64,000 nucleotides of DNA. Source: Viridibacterium curvum. Lineage in GTDB: Bacteria; Pseudomonadota; Gammaproteobacteria; Burkholderiales; Rhodocyclaceae. The DNA lies in contig NZ_BAABLD010000001.1 of NCBI RefSeq assembly GCF_039544165.1, positions 1-64,000 of the forward strand. The letters are read 5' to 3'. Shown in pieces: positions 18,243 to 27,150 of this stretch (position 1 is the stretch's first letter; each line of letters opens with the position of its first letter). Under the pieces are notes generated by a model, which was given only the letters and a program-made list of their open reading frames with translations, was not told where the DNA came from and ran no database searches. The position numbers and the translations under genes are program-made.

Positions 18243-18959
18243 ATGCGCAAGCGTTCGGGGGTGTGGGCAGCGATTTTGTGGGTTGTGTGTGCGTTCGGCA
18301 TGTCGAATGGGGCATTGGCGCAGTCGTCATCGTCCAGCAGCAGCCAGCGGCCGGCGACTTTGCCGCCGCTGACATCCGGCTATGTGGAATGTGCCGGCCA
18401 GGGCGGCACCTGCAGCTTTACGGGGACGCGTTACGTCATTACCGACAGCTGCTTTGAATACACCTGCTGGTTCTCGAAAACGGTGGCGACTTCATCACAT
18501 GTCTGCCGCGGCTATCTCTCGATGGGCGTGGCGCGCTGCGCGTACTCGGTGACTACGCTTGGTGCACTCACCGGTCTGACGGCTTCGGCTTCGACGCAGT
18601 CCGGCGTGAATCGTGGTGCCGGCAAGGCGCTGGACGGTTCGCTGGATACCCGCTGGGAAGCCAGCAATTCGACGGCCGGTAGCTGGCTGATGATTCAGAG
18701 CCCGAAGCCCTTCAATCTCGAAAAGCTGGAAGTGATCGAGTATGGCAACCGCATCCGTGGATACCGACTCGAATACCTCAGTGGTAGCGTATGGACGCCA
18801 TTGCAGGTGGGGTACGGCCTCGCGGATTCGCCAGTGCTGTTCAACAATGCGGCCTATCCACTACTGACCAGTGCGATCCGGATCGTGATGACTTCGTCAT
18901 CAGCAGGGCAGCCTTCCATTTCCGAAGTGCGGGTCACGGGGACAGTACCGCAGCCCTGA
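18243..18959 (+). CDS. Secreted non-catalytic protein: four-Cys module plus discoidin domain
   Basis: 238 residues. Signal peptide about 1-26 (ALA|QS), a short Ser run, a divergent version of the cysteine module at about 43-100 (SGYVECAGQGGTCSFTGT... with extra Cys residues), then an F5/8 type C domain at about 108-236 (KALDGSLDTRWEAS, ISEVRVTG). No lyase or esterase domain is present and the frame ends cleanly, so this is a free binding protein rather than a broken enzyme. It sits among pectinases and is likely to bind the same cell-wall polymer. A terminator follows. Confidence 0.8.
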   Translation: MRKRSGVWAAILWVVCAFGMSNGALAQSSSSSSSQRPATLPPLTSGYVECAGQGGTCSFTGTRYVITDSCFEYTCWFSKTVATSSHVCRGYLSMGVARCAYSVTTLGALTGLTASASTQSGVNRGAGKALDGSLDTRWEASNSTAGSWLMIQSPKPFNLEKLEVIEYGNRIRGYRLEYLSGSVWTPLQVGYGLADSPVLFNNAAYPLLTSAIRIVMTSSSAGQPSISEVRVTGTVPQP

Positions 18960-19004
18960 GTCCTGTCGGCAGGCGCTGGAGGCCTGCCATAACGACTTCA
19001 CCTG

Positions 19005-19028
19005 ACGGGGGCTGCAAGCCCCCGTTTT
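19005..19028 (+). terminator. Rho-independent terminator after the discoidin protein gene
   Basis: ACGGGGGCT, loop GCA, AGCCCCCGT, followed by TTT. This is a perfect 9-bp stem 46 bp past the stop codon. Confidence 0.85.
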
Positions 19029-19197
19029 CTTTGCACGACTCATCCAGCAAGTGACAGATTCCCGCGGCTTGCGGTGTTGCAGCAAGACTTCTGGTTCGTG
19101 CCGTGCTTGAATGGTACCGGTAACAACCGATGGAAGATTGCTAGCCCGGATTTCCATCATGCGTTCCGTATCCACAAACAAGAACACAGGAGACCAC

Positions 19198-20307
19198 ATG
19201 AACATTCAACAGACTCTGCGTCAAATGACGTTGCTACTGGCGGTTCTGTCTGCAGCGGGCGCACAGGCAGCTACCTCGACAGCGACACGGCCGTTGCTAT
19301 CCAGCTCCGAGGCTGCGAGCTACACCAAGTCCACCTTTCTTGGCAGTTGGGCGCCTGGCAGCGTAGGTACCACTGCGGGCAACTATGTAGTGTGCTCCAG
19401 CTGCACTTACACCACTGTGCAGGCCGCTGTGAATGCGGCTATCAAAGCGGGGGGCTCGACGCGCAAATACATCCAGATCAAGGCAGGAACCTACACCGGG
19501 CTGGTGGTGGTGCCGTCTGGCGTGCCACTGACCATTTATGGCGACAGCCAGACGGGTGTGGTGCTGCAGCTCGGTGCGTACTACGCGCAGACTGGCTCGG
19601 CCTACAAGTCCATGGTCGGCAACAGCAGCAACTACGGCTCTGCCGCCGCCAGCGCCGTGCAGAGTTACTACAATGATTGCACGACGCGCAGCACCATCCA
19701 GACCAACTGCACGGCGACAGTCGTGACCTACGCAAGCAGCCTGCAGATCAAGAACCTCACGATCAAGAACACCTACGGTGAAACCGCCAGCGGCAGCCAG
19801 CATCAGGCCGTGGCGCTGCTGAAAAACGGTGGTGACCAGCTGGTGCTCGACACGGTGCGCCTCATCGGCAACCAGGACACGCTGTGGCTGCATGGTTCAG
19901 GCACGCGTGCCTATATCCGCAACAGCTACATCGAAGGCGATGTCGATTTCATTTTCGGTGATGCGACGGCTGTCTTCGAGAGCTGCGAGATCCGCTACAA
20001 CAACTCGCGTACCAGTGCCGGTTTCATCACGGCGCCGAGTACCGAGGCGGGCAAGAAGGGCTTCCTGTTTGTTGGTGGCTCCTTCACCACCACCGGGGGC
20101 AGCAACACGGTGTACCTCGGCCGTCAGTGGCCGCAGCATGGTTCCACCACGGGCCAGACCATCATCCGCGACGCTACCCTGGGTGCTCACATCCGTTCCA
20201 CGGCGCCGTGGGCGGACTGGAGCAGCTCGCAGAAGGCGACCTATGGAAGCTCGGGGGATCGCCGTCTGGCGGAGTACAACAATTCCGGCACGGGTGCCGC
20301 CAAGTAG
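19198..20307 (+). CDS. Secreted CE8 pectin methylesterase, single-domain
   Basis: 369 residues from the ATG at 19198 (AGGAGACC upstream). A signal peptide (about 1-23, AQA|AT) leads straight into the CE8 beta-helix: there is no cysteine module and no Ser linker. Signatures are HQAVALL, GNQDTLW with Asp 227, VDFIFG with Asp 250, and LGRQWPQHG. The catalytic domain resembles the first esterase (STATRPLLSSSEAASYTKSTFLGSW compares with its TRPQLSAAVAAEYTVAKFLGSW opening). It may act in a different place, such as the periplasm or free in solution, because it lacks the binding module. Confidence 0.92.
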   Translation: MNIQQTLRQMTLLLAVLSAAGAQAATSTATRPLLSSSEAASYTKSTFLGSWAPGSVGTTAGNYVVCSSCTYTTVQAAVNAAIKAGGSTRKYIQIKAGTYTGLVVVPSGVPLTIYGDSQTGVVLQLGAYYAQTGSAYKSMVGNSSNYGSAAASAVQSYYNDCTTRSTIQTNCTATVVTYASSLQIKNLTIKNTYGETASGSQHQAVALLKNGGDQLVLDTVRLIGNQDTLWLHGSGTRAYIRNSYIEGDVDFIFGDATAVFESCEIRYNNSRTSAGFITAPSTEAGKKGFLFVGGSFTTTGGSNTVYLGRQWPQHGSTTGQTIIRDATLGAHIRSTAPWADWSSSQKATYGSSGDRRLAEYNNSGTGAAK

Positions 20308-20328
20308 TCCTGCCTGCGTCATCGTCAG

Positions 20329-20349
20329 AGCCCGCTACGGCGGGCTTTG
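20329..20349 (+). terminator. Hairpin terminator closing the pectin cluster
   Basis: AGCCCGC, loop TACG, GCGGGCT, then TTGT. The 7-bp stem starts 22 bp past the last esterase stop. Confidence 0.75.
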
Positions 20350-20486
20350 TCATGTGGCGGCCACCTTCTGCATTGCAGCCGGTGGCCAGTGCGAGCGTGA
20401 AATAGTTCCAGCGAGAGTGTCGGCCCCGTTAACAACGTTACGGCATCGATATTTGTGGATATTTGAAATTCAACGACTTTTTGTTG

Positions 20487-20502
20487 TGGCCCGATTCCTG
20501 CG
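20487..20502 (+). promoter_or_regulatory. Candidate sigma-54 promoter for the PEP-CTERM gene
   Basis: TGGCCCGATTCCTGCG has the invariant GG and GC separated by ten bases and differs from the -24/-12 consensus at two or three core positions. It ends 41 bp before the ATG at 20544, a normal distance. PEP-CTERM genes are often sigma-54 dependent through the PrsK/PrsR pair, which is not in this window. Confidence 0.55.
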
Positions 20503-20543
20503 TAACGCTGGTGCAGCACTCACAACAACAAGGAGTTACAACA

Positions 20544-21287
20544 ATGTTCAAGAAGGCAATTCTCGCCGCAACGCTGGGGCTGACCCTCGGCGCTGCACAA
20601 GCAGTGCCGGTGCTTCATCAAGGCGGCCAGGGGTCTTACACGACCAATTCTCTGGGCGGCTCTGCATGGAGCACCTTCACGTCGATGATGACCGCACAGC
20701 ACACGCTGACGACCACAGCGAGCTTCTCCAACCTTAGCCAGCTTGATCTATACGGTGCCGTGTGGGTCAACCAGGAGCTGTACGGATCCCTGTCCGCGTC
20801 CGAAGTGAGCGCGCTGACGGCTTATATTTCCGAAGGCCACAAGGTCGTGCTGATCGGCGAAAACAGCTCGTGGAATGCCTGGAACAGTTCGATCATGAGT
20901 GTTGTTGGTGGCGCCATGACGACCTCCGATTGCTCGTGGTCCGTGGGTAGCGCGCTGGTCAGCAACAGCCTCACTGATGGCGTGGGCCAGGTGCAGAACA
21001 TCTGCGGCAGCCAAGTCATTGCCGCTGCGGGCGGCGTGCAAATGCTGTTCAGCAACAACATGGCTGGCCTGTACAAAGTGGGTGCTGGTGAGGCGCTGGT
21101 GATTGCCGACAGTAACTGGAACGACAACAGTTACATCAACAGTTACAACAACATCGCTTTCGCACAGAACGTCATTGACTGGCTCGGCGAGCCGCTTGAT
21201 GGCGCCGTGCCGGAACCGGGTACGCTAGCGCTGCTGGGCCTTGGCCTGGCAGGTCTGCATGCCAGCCGTCGTCGCAAGGCTGCTTGA
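20544..21287 (+). CDS. PEP-CTERM sorted exported protein
   Basis: 247 residues from the ATG at 20544 with AAGGAG upstream. Signal peptide about 1-20 (GAAQA|VP). The C-terminus has the full PEP-CTERM signal: VPEPGTLALLGLGLAGL followed by the basic tail HASRRRKAA. Exosortase (not in the window) would process it for export to the cell surface or matrix. The middle is Ser/Asn/Gly-rich with an alternating pattern (VVLIGENSSWNAWN, ALVIADSNWND) that recalls a Rossmann-like or glutamine-amidotransferase-like fold, but no catalytic motif is clear. Function unknown. Confidence 0.85.
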   Translation: MFKKAILAATLGLTLGAAQAVPVLHQGGQGSYTTNSLGGSAWSTFTSMMTAQHTLTTTASFSNLSQLDLYGAVWVNQELYGSLSASEVSALTAYISEGHKVVLIGENSSWNAWNSSIMSVVGGAMTTSDCSWSVGSALVSNSLTDGVGQVQNICGSQVIAAAGGVQMLFSNNMAGLYKVGAGEALVIADSNWNDNSYINSYNNIAFAQNVIDWLGEPLDGAVPEPGTLALLGLGLAGLHASRRRKAA

Positions 21288-21307
21288 GGCGGCGGTTCGA
21301 CCGACAA

Positions 21308-21340
21308 CAAAAAACGGTCCGCATTGCGGACCGTTTTTTG
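21308..21340. terminator. Bidirectional terminator between the PEP-CTERM gene and ispH
   Basis: CAAAAAACGGTCCGC, loop ATT, GCGGACCGTTTTTTG. The 15-bp perfect stem has A and T runs on both sides, so it can end both the plus-strand PEP-CTERM transcript and the minus-strand ispH operon. Confidence 0.93.
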
Positions 21341-21356
21341 TTGACCAGTGCAAGGG

Positions 21357-22304
21357 TTATTCCCGCGCCTCCTGCAGCTCCTTGGGGAGCGGGAAGGTCA
21401 CATTTTCGGTGACGCCTTCCAGCGTGCGAACTGTCTTTGCACCGAGTTCGCGAATGCGCGCGATCACGTCATTCACCAGCACTTCTGGCGCCGACGCGCC
21501 GGCCGTTACGCCGATGCGCTTCTTGCCTTCCAGCCACGCGGGGTCAATGCCGGCGGCGTTGTCGACGAGCCAGGCGGGAATGTTGCGAGCCGCAGCGACT
21601 TCACGCAGACGATTGCTGTTCGAGCTGTTCTTCGAGCCGACAACGATCACGGCATCGACCTGCGGCGCCATGAACTTCACGGCATCCTGGCGATTCTGCG
21701 TTGCGTAGCAGATGTCGTCTTTCTTCGGGCCAACGATGCTGGGAAACTTCGTCTTGAGCGCATCGACGACGACCTGTGCATCATCGACCGACAGCGTAGT
21801 TTGCGTCACGTAGGCGAGCAGCTCGGGATTGGTAACCTGCAGCGCTTCGACATCGCCGACGGTCTCGACGAGATACATGCCTCCTTCGGACTGCCCCATG
21901 GTGCCCTCGGCTTCCGGATGCCCCTTGTGGCCGATCATGATGATCTCGCGGCCTTGTGCGCGCATCTTGCCGACTTCGACGTGCACCTTGGTCACCAGCG
22001 GGCAGGTTGCGTCGAACACGCGCAGGCCCAGCGCCTCGGCTTCGCGACGCACGGCTTGCGGCACACCGTGGGCCGAAAAGATCAGCGTGGAGCCGGCGGG
22101 TACGTCGGCGAGGTCTTCAATGAACACCGCGCCCTTGTTGCGCAGGTCTTCGACGACGAACTTGTTGTGCACCACTTCGTGACGCACGTAGATCGGCGCG
22201 CCGTGGATGGCCAGCGCGCGCTCGACGATGCCGATGGCGCGCTCGACGCCTGCACAGAAGCCGCGCGGATTGGCGAGAAGGATTTCGGTGTTCATTTCAT
22301 TCAC
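21357..22304 (-). CDS. ispH: 4-hydroxy-3-methylbut-2-enyl diphosphate reductase
   Basis: 315 residues, full length for the family. IspH is the last enzyme of the MEP isoprenoid pathway and makes IPP and DMAPP using a [4Fe-4S] cluster. Cluster ligands are visible in NPRGFCAGVERAI near the N-terminus, DATCPLVTKVH in the middle and CYATQNRQ further on. It is the last gene of the minus-strand ribF-ileS-lspA-fkpB-ispH set, an order shared with E. coli, separated from fkpB by an 87-bp inverted-repeat spacer. Confidence 0.97.
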   Translation of the reverse strand: MNEMNTEILLANPRGFCAGVERAIGIVERALAIHGAPIYVRHEVVHNKFVVEDLRNKGAVFIEDLADVPAGSTLIFSAHGVPQAVRREAEALGLRVFDATCPLVTKVHVEVGKMRAQGREIIMIGHKGHPEAEGTMGQSEGGMYLVETVGDVEALQVTNPELLAYVTQTTLSVDDAQVVVDALKTKFPSIVGPKKDDICYATQNRQDAVKFMAPQVDAVIVVGSKNSSNSNRLREVAAARNIPAWLVDNAAGIDPAWLEGKKRIGVTAGASAPEVLVNDVIARIRELGAKTVRTLEGVTENVTFPLPKELQEARE

Positions 22305-22308
22305 ACAG

Positions 22309-22385
22309 TGAGGAGTAAGGAGTGAGGAGTGAGGAGCGGTGGCTGTGTGGTGGTTTACTCCTCACTCCTAACTCCTGTCTCCTCT
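22309..22385. repeat. GGAGT-rich inverted repeat between fkpB and ispH
   Basis: The left arm is built of AGTGAGGAGTAAGGAGTGAG-type units and the right arm of ACTCCTCACTCCTAACTCCT-type units. The arms pair imperfectly around a central spacer. It fills the gap within an otherwise tight operon. Confidence 0.75.
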
Positions 22386-22391
22386 CGGCAG

Positions 22392-22820
22392 TTAGATGAC
22401 GCCGATGATTTCAACGTCGACATCGACAGCCTTGCCAGCCATCGGGTGGTTGAAGTCGATGAGGGCGTATTCATCGGTCAGCTCGCGCACCAGGCCGGGG
22501 TAGGTGCTACCGTCAGGTGCCGGGAAAGAATAGACCGTGTCGACCTCAAGATACAGCGTGGGCGGAATGTGCTGGCGTGCGACCTTCTCGACGAGCTGCT
22601 CGCTGTAGCTGCCGAAGGCTTCGCCGGGGCCGAAGTGAAAGGTTTCGCGCGCACCCGGGCCAAGGCCGATCAGGCGCGCTTCGAGCGCCGGGCTCAGCTC
22701 ACCGGCACCGAGCTGCATGGTGGCCGGCGTCGCCTCGAAGGTCGAGATCAGGGTCATGCCGGTCGCGGGATGCGTGACACGGAAATTGAGAGTGACGAGG
22801 CTGTTGGCGTGAATGCTCAT
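22392..22820 (-). CDS. fkpB: FKBP-type peptidyl-prolyl isomerase, SlpA/FkpB family
   Basis: 142 residues. It has the SlpA-like FKBP layout: a split isomerase fold with LVTLNFRV at the start, the LGAGELSPALEARLIGL segment, an inserted flap (about 65-125), and VDVEIIGV at the end. It is a cytoplasmic peptidyl-prolyl isomerase and chaperone. Its start codon overlaps the lspA stop by four bases, the usual lspA-fkpB coupling. Confidence 0.93.
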   Translation of the reverse strand: MSIHANSLVTLNFRVTHPATGMTLISTFEATPATMQLGAGELSPALEARLIGLGPGARETFHFGPGEAFGSYSEQLVEKVARQHIPPTLYLEVDTVYSFPAPDGSTYPGLVRELTDEYALIDFNHPMAGKAVDVDVEIIGVI

Positions 22821-23314
22821 GATGAAACCTGTTTGTGCGAGTTGTCACGCGATTCGCGGAACTGGGCGATCAGCATGAGCGCAACGCCTACGCAGATCGC
22901 CGAATCAGCAATGTTGAATGCAGGCCAGTGGTGGCCGGCGACATGGAAGTCGAGGAAGTCGACGACCTTGCCGTAGGCGATACGGTCGATGACGTTGCCA
23001 ATGGCGCCACCGACGACCAGCGAGAAGGCCAGCGGCTGCAGGCGTTCATTCTGGTGGCGGTGGATCATCGTCAGCAACCAGGCGCTCACGCCGAAAGCCA
23101 GTGCGGTGAAGAACCAGCGTTGCCAGCCCGAGTGATCGGCGAGGAAGCTGAACGCGGCGCCCGGGTTGTAACGCAGCACGAGGTTGAAGAAGCTGGTGAC
23201 CGGGAAGCCATCACCTTCAAACGCGAATGTCTGCAAGGCCCACAGCTTGGTGAGCTGGTCGAGCGCCATCACCAGCAGGATGACGCCCAACCACAAGCCG
23301 AAACGGCGACTCAT
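22817..23314 (-). CDS. lspA: Lipoprotein signal peptidase (SPase II)
   Basis: 165 residues, four membrane helices. The catalytic aspartates sit in the conserved segments GNVIDRIAYGKVVDFLDFH and FNIADSAICVG. It removes signal peptides from prolipoproteins in the inner membrane; LptE at 38858 is one substrate in this window. It overlaps ileS upstream and fkpB downstream by four bases each. Confidence 0.97.
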   Translation of the reverse strand: MSRRFGLWLGVILLVMALDQLTKLWALQTFAFEGDGFPVTSFFNLVLRYNPGAAFSFLADHSGWQRWFFTALAFGVSAWLLTMIHRHQNERLQPLAFSLVVGGAIGNVIDRIAYGKVVDFLDFHVAGHHWPAFNIADSAICVGVALMLIAQFRESRDNSHKQVSS

Positions 23315-26124
23315 GCGCGACTCCGTGCTTCCCCTGCGCCGTGCAGGTTGTCATCGCAGCGACCACACAGCTCGGGGTGCGCTGCATTGCGGCCCACGTC
23401 GGCGCGGTAGTGCCAGCAGCGCGCGCACTTGGTGTGCGCACTGGGTGTCACCGAAATGCCTTCGTCGGACGATTCCGTCACCCTGGCTTGCGAAGTGATG
23501 AAGACGAAACGCAGGTCGTCGCCCAGCGATGTCAGCGCACGGTACTTGTCGCCGCTGGCGCGTACTTCGACTTCGGCCTGCAGTGAGGAGCCGACCTTGC
23601 CTTCGGTACGCACGGCTTCGATCTGCTTCGCCACATCGGCACGCACGGTGCGGATCAGTTCCCAACGGCTTGCGTCAGCCGCGTAATCGTCGGTTGCGTA
23701 ACCTGCCGTGACGGCAGCCGTTGCTTCTGCTGCGTCGAACCACTGGTGCAGCATCACGCTGTCGTCGTCCCGGCCAGTGATGACCTGCCAGGCTTCTTCC
23801 GCCGTGAAGGACAGGATGGGCGCCATCAGGCGCACAAGGGTGTGCGTGATGTAGTACAGCGTGGTCTGCGCCGAACGGCGTGCAACAGACTTCGGTGCGC
23901 TGGTGTAGAGACGATCCTTGAGGATGTCGAGGTAGAAGGCACCGAGATCTTCGGAGCAGAAAACCTGCAGGCGCTGCACGACCTTGTGGAACTCGTAGGT
24001 GCCATAGTCCGCCTGGCACGCCGTGTTGAGCTGGGTAGTGAGCCACAGCGCGTAGCGGTCGATGTCGAAGCACTCTTCGGGCTTCACCTTGTCCGCATCG
24101 AAATCGAAGTCGGCCGTGTTGGCGAGCAGGAATCTCAAGGTGTTGCGCACGCGGCGATAGCCTTCAACAACGCGATCGAGGATTTCCTTGCTGATCGACA
24201 CTTCGCCCGAGTAGTCGGTCGAGGCGGCCCAGAGGCGCAGGATTTCGGACCCCAGCTTGTCCGACACTTCCTGCGGCACCACGGTGTTGCCGAGCGATTT
24301 GCTCATCTTGCGGCCCTGGCCGTCGACGACGAAGCCGTGTGTGAGCAGGGCCTTGTAGGGCGCGCGGCCATCGATGGTGCAACCGGTGAGCAAGGACGAG
24401 TGGAACCAGCCGCGATGCTGGTCCGAGCCTTCGAGGTAGAGATCGGCCGGGAAGGCATGGTCGGCAGCGTGTGAGCCGCGCATGACGTGGTCGTGCGTGG
24501 TGCCGGAGTCGAACCACACGTCCAGCGTGTCGCTGATCTTGTCGTACTGCGCCGCTTCGGCGCCGAGCAGCTCGGCCGCATCCAGCGAGAACCAGGCTTC
24601 GATGCCGGCTTTCTCGACGCGCTTGGCCACCTCTTCCATCAGCTCGGCGGTGCGCGGATGCAGCTCACCCGTCTCCTTGTGCAGGAAGAAGGGGATAGGC
24701 ACGCCCCAGTTGCGCTGGCGCGAGATGCACCAGTCGGGCCGGTTGGCGAGCATGGCGTGCAGGCGCGGCTTGCCCCAGGCGGGGAAGAAGGCCGTGTCTT
24801 CGACAGCCTGCAGCGCGCGCTCGCGCAGCGAGCTCGTATTGTCGGGACGCGTGTCCATGCCGACGAACCACTGCGCGGTGGCGCGGTAGATCAGCGGCGT
24901 CTTGTGGCGCCAGCAGTGCATGTAGCTGTGCGAGATGGACTCATGCTTGAGCAAGGCACCGACTTCGCGCAGTTTCTCGACGATGTTCGGGTTGGCCTTC
25001 CAGATGAACTGGCCGCCGAAGAATTCGAGGCTGGGAACATAGACGCCCGAACCCTGCACGGGATTGAGGATCTCGTCGAAGCCGCGGCCGTTCGCGCGCC
25101 AGATGTTGAAGTCGTCAACACCATAGGCCGGTGCGCAGTGCACGATGCCGGTACCGGCGTCGACACCGACGTACTCGGCGAGATAGACGGGCGAGATGCG
25201 GTCGTAGAACGGATGCTTGAACTCGATGCTGGCGAGGCGCGCGCCTTCGGCCTTGCCGATCACTTCGCCCTGCAGGCCGTAACGCTTCAAGCAAGATTCA
25301 ACCAGGTCGGCCGCCAGCACCAGCAGCTTGTCGCCCACATCGACGAGCGCGTACTCCAGCTCCGGATGGATGTTGAGCGCCTGATTGGCCGGGATGGTCC
25401 AAGGGGTCGTCGTCCAGATGACGGCGTAGCCGGGCTTGGGTAGCGAATCGAGCTGGAATGCGACGGCGAGCTGCTCGGGCTGTGCGCAGGCGAAGGCCAC
25501 GTCGATGGCATCCGACTTCTTGTCTTCGTATTCCACCTCGGCTTCAGCCAGCGCGGAGCCGCAATCGAAGCACCAGTTCACCGGCTTGAGGCCCTTGAAC
25601 ACCCAGCCGTTCTTCACCATCTTGGCGAGCGAGCGGATTTCGCCGGCCTCGTTGCCGAAGTCCATGGTGCGATACGGATTGTTCCAGTCACCGAGCACGC
25701 CGAGGCGGATGAAGTCCTTGCGCTGACCGTCGATCTGCTCGGCAGCGTAGGCGCGGCACAGCTCGCGCACCTTGTCGGCGGGCAGGTGCTTGCCGTGCGT
25801 GACTTCGACCTTGTGTTCGATCGGCAGGCCGTGGCAGTCCCAGCCTGGCACGTAGGGCGCGTCGAAACCGGCGAGCGTCTTCGAGCGGACGATGATGTCC
25901 TTGAGGATCTTGTTCAGCGCGTGGCCGATGTGGATGTTGCCGTTGGCATAGGGCGGGCCGTCGTGCAGGATGAACTGCGGACGGCCACGCGACGCCTTGC
26001 GGATCTTTTCGTACAGCTTCTTCTGTTGCCATTGCTGCACCCAGCCGGGTTCGCGCTTGGGCAAATCACCGCGCATCGGGAACGCGGTATCGGGCATGTT
26101 CAGGGTCGGTTTGTAGTCAGCCAT
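23311..26124 (-). CDS. ileS: Isoleucyl-tRNA synthetase
   Basis: 937 residues, the normal size for the bacterial enzyme. The HIGH motif is in NGNIHIGHALNKILKD and KMSKS in GRKMSKSLGN. The C-terminal zinc site reads CARCWHYRADVG...CGRC. It charges tRNA-Ile and has the CP1 editing domain between the two motifs. It lies 20 bp downstream of ribF and overlaps lspA. Confidence 0.98.
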   Translation of the reverse strand: MADYKPTLNMPDTAFPMRGDLPKREPGWVQQWQQKKLYEKIRKASRGRPQFILHDGPPYANGNIHIGHALNKILKDIIVRSKTLAGFDAPYVPGWDCHGLPIEHKVEVTHGKHLPADKVRELCRAYAAEQIDGQRKDFIRLGVLGDWNNPYRTMDFGNEAGEIRSLAKMVKNGWVFKGLKPVNWCFDCGSALAEAEVEYEDKKSDAIDVAFACAQPEQLAVAFQLDSLPKPGYAVIWTTTPWTIPANQALNIHPELEYALVDVGDKLLVLAADLVESCLKRYGLQGEVIGKAEGARLASIEFKHPFYDRISPVYLAEYVGVDAGTGIVHCAPAYGVDDFNIWRANGRGFDEILNPVQGSGVYVPSLEFFGGQFIWKANPNIVEKLREVGALLKHESISHSYMHCWRHKTPLIYRATAQWFVGMDTRPDNTSSLRERALQAVEDTAFFPAWGKPRLHAMLANRPDWCISRQRNWGVPIPFFLHKETGELHPRTAELMEEVAKRVEKAGIEAWFSLDAAELLGAEAAQYDKISDTLDVWFDSGTTHDHVMRGSHAADHAFPADLYLEGSDQHRGWFHSSLLTGCTIDGRAPYKALLTHGFVVDGQGRKMSKSLGNTVVPQEVSDKLGSEILRLWAASTDYSGEVSISKEILDRVVEGYRRVRNTLRFLLANTADFDFDADKVKPEECFDIDRYALWLTTQLNTACQADYGTYEFHKVVQRLQVFCSEDLGAFYLDILKDRLYTSAPKSVARRSAQTTLYYITHTLVRLMAPILSFTAEEAWQVITGRDDDSVMLHQWFDAAEATAAVTAGYATDDYAADASRWELIRTVRADVAKQIEAVRTEGKVGSSLQAEVEVRASGDKYRALTSLGDDLRFVFITSQARVTESSDEGISVTPSAHTKCARCWHYRADVGRNAAHPELCGRCDDNLHGAGEARSRA

Positions 26125-26144
26125 GGTGTTCTCGGTTCAATCTT

Positions 26145-27080
26145 TCAGAATGTCTGTTCGCTGGCGAAGTATCTGCGGACCTGATTGCAATCTTCATCGA
26201 TTGCCGATTTCAGTGCGTCCAGCGAGTCGTACTTCGCTTCGTCGCGGATCTTGCGCCAGAAGCGCACGGAGAGCCGCTGGTGATAGAGGTCGCCAGCGAA
26301 GTCGAGGACGAAGACTTCGAGTCGCAGCGCCAGCCTGTCACCGATCGTGGGCCTGACCCCAATACTGCATGCGCCAGGGGCATGGCGCAGGGGTCCTCCG
26401 TCGACGGTGACCGCGAAAATGCCACTCAAGGGCATCGTGGTCTGGCGTAGCTGGATATTGGCGGTGGGAAAGCCGATGGTGCGGCCGATCTTGTCGCCGT
26501 GCATGACGCGGCCGACGACTTCGAACGGCGCGCCGAGCAGCATGTTGGCGTGAACCATGTCGCCGGCGAGCATGGCTTCGCGCACAGCGGAGCTGGAGAC
26601 ACGTTCGCCGCCGAAATCCACGGTGTCGAGAGATTCGACCTCAAAGCCGAACTCGCGGCCTGCCTGCTGCAGCATCGCGAAGTCGCCTTCGCGGCCCTTG
26701 CCGAAGCGGAAGTCATCACCAATCATCAGGTGGCGGACGCGCAGGCCTTGCACGAGGATCTTCTCGATGAATTCGCGCGCGGTGAGCGAGGCGAATTGCC
26801 TGTTGAAGGCCTGGACATGAACGCGGTCAACGCTCTGTTTGGCGAGCAGGTCGAGCTTGCGGCGCAGGCTGGTGAGGCGGGGAGGCGCATCGTCAGGTGC
26901 GAAGAATTCGCGCGGCAGCGGCTCGAAGGTCATGACTGTCGCGGGCAGGCCGAGCATGGCCGCGCGCAGGCGCAGCCTTGCGAGCAAAGCCTGGTGGCCA
27001 AGGTGCACACCATCGAAGTTGCCGATGGTCAGCACACAGGGCTGGTTGCCGAAGCGGGGGATGCCCCTGAAAACCTGCAT
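26145..27080 (-). CDS. ribF: Bifunctional riboflavin kinase / FAD synthetase
   Basis: 311 residues. The N-terminal adenylyltransferase domain opens with LTIGNFDGVHLGHQALL (nucleotidyl-transferase HxGH-like signature). The C-terminal flavokinase domain has GRTIGFPTANIQL. It makes FMN and FAD from riboflavin. It heads the ribF-ileS-lspA-fkpB-ispH run. The upstream gap of 70 bp to the rhomboid gene holds no obvious riboswitch. Confidence 0.97.
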   Translation of the reverse strand: MQVFRGIPRFGNQPCVLTIGNFDGVHLGHQALLARLRLRAAMLGLPATVMTFEPLPREFFAPDDAPPRLTSLRRKLDLLAKQSVDRVHVQAFNRQFASLTAREFIEKILVQGLRVRHLMIGDDFRFGKGREGDFAMLQQAGREFGFEVESLDTVDFGGERVSSSAVREAMLAGDMVHANMLLGAPFEVVGRVMHGDKIGRTIGFPTANIQLRQTTMPLSGIFAVTVDGGPLRHAPGACSIGVRPTIGDRLALRLEVFVLDFAGDLYHQRLSVRFWRKIRDEAKYDSLDALKSAIDEDCNQVRRYFASEQTF

Positions 27081-27150
27081 AACTGCCTGAGAAAAAAGGG
27101 CGAATTATAGCAGGACAGGTCCGGGAGCCGGCCACGCGCGGACCGGGCGG

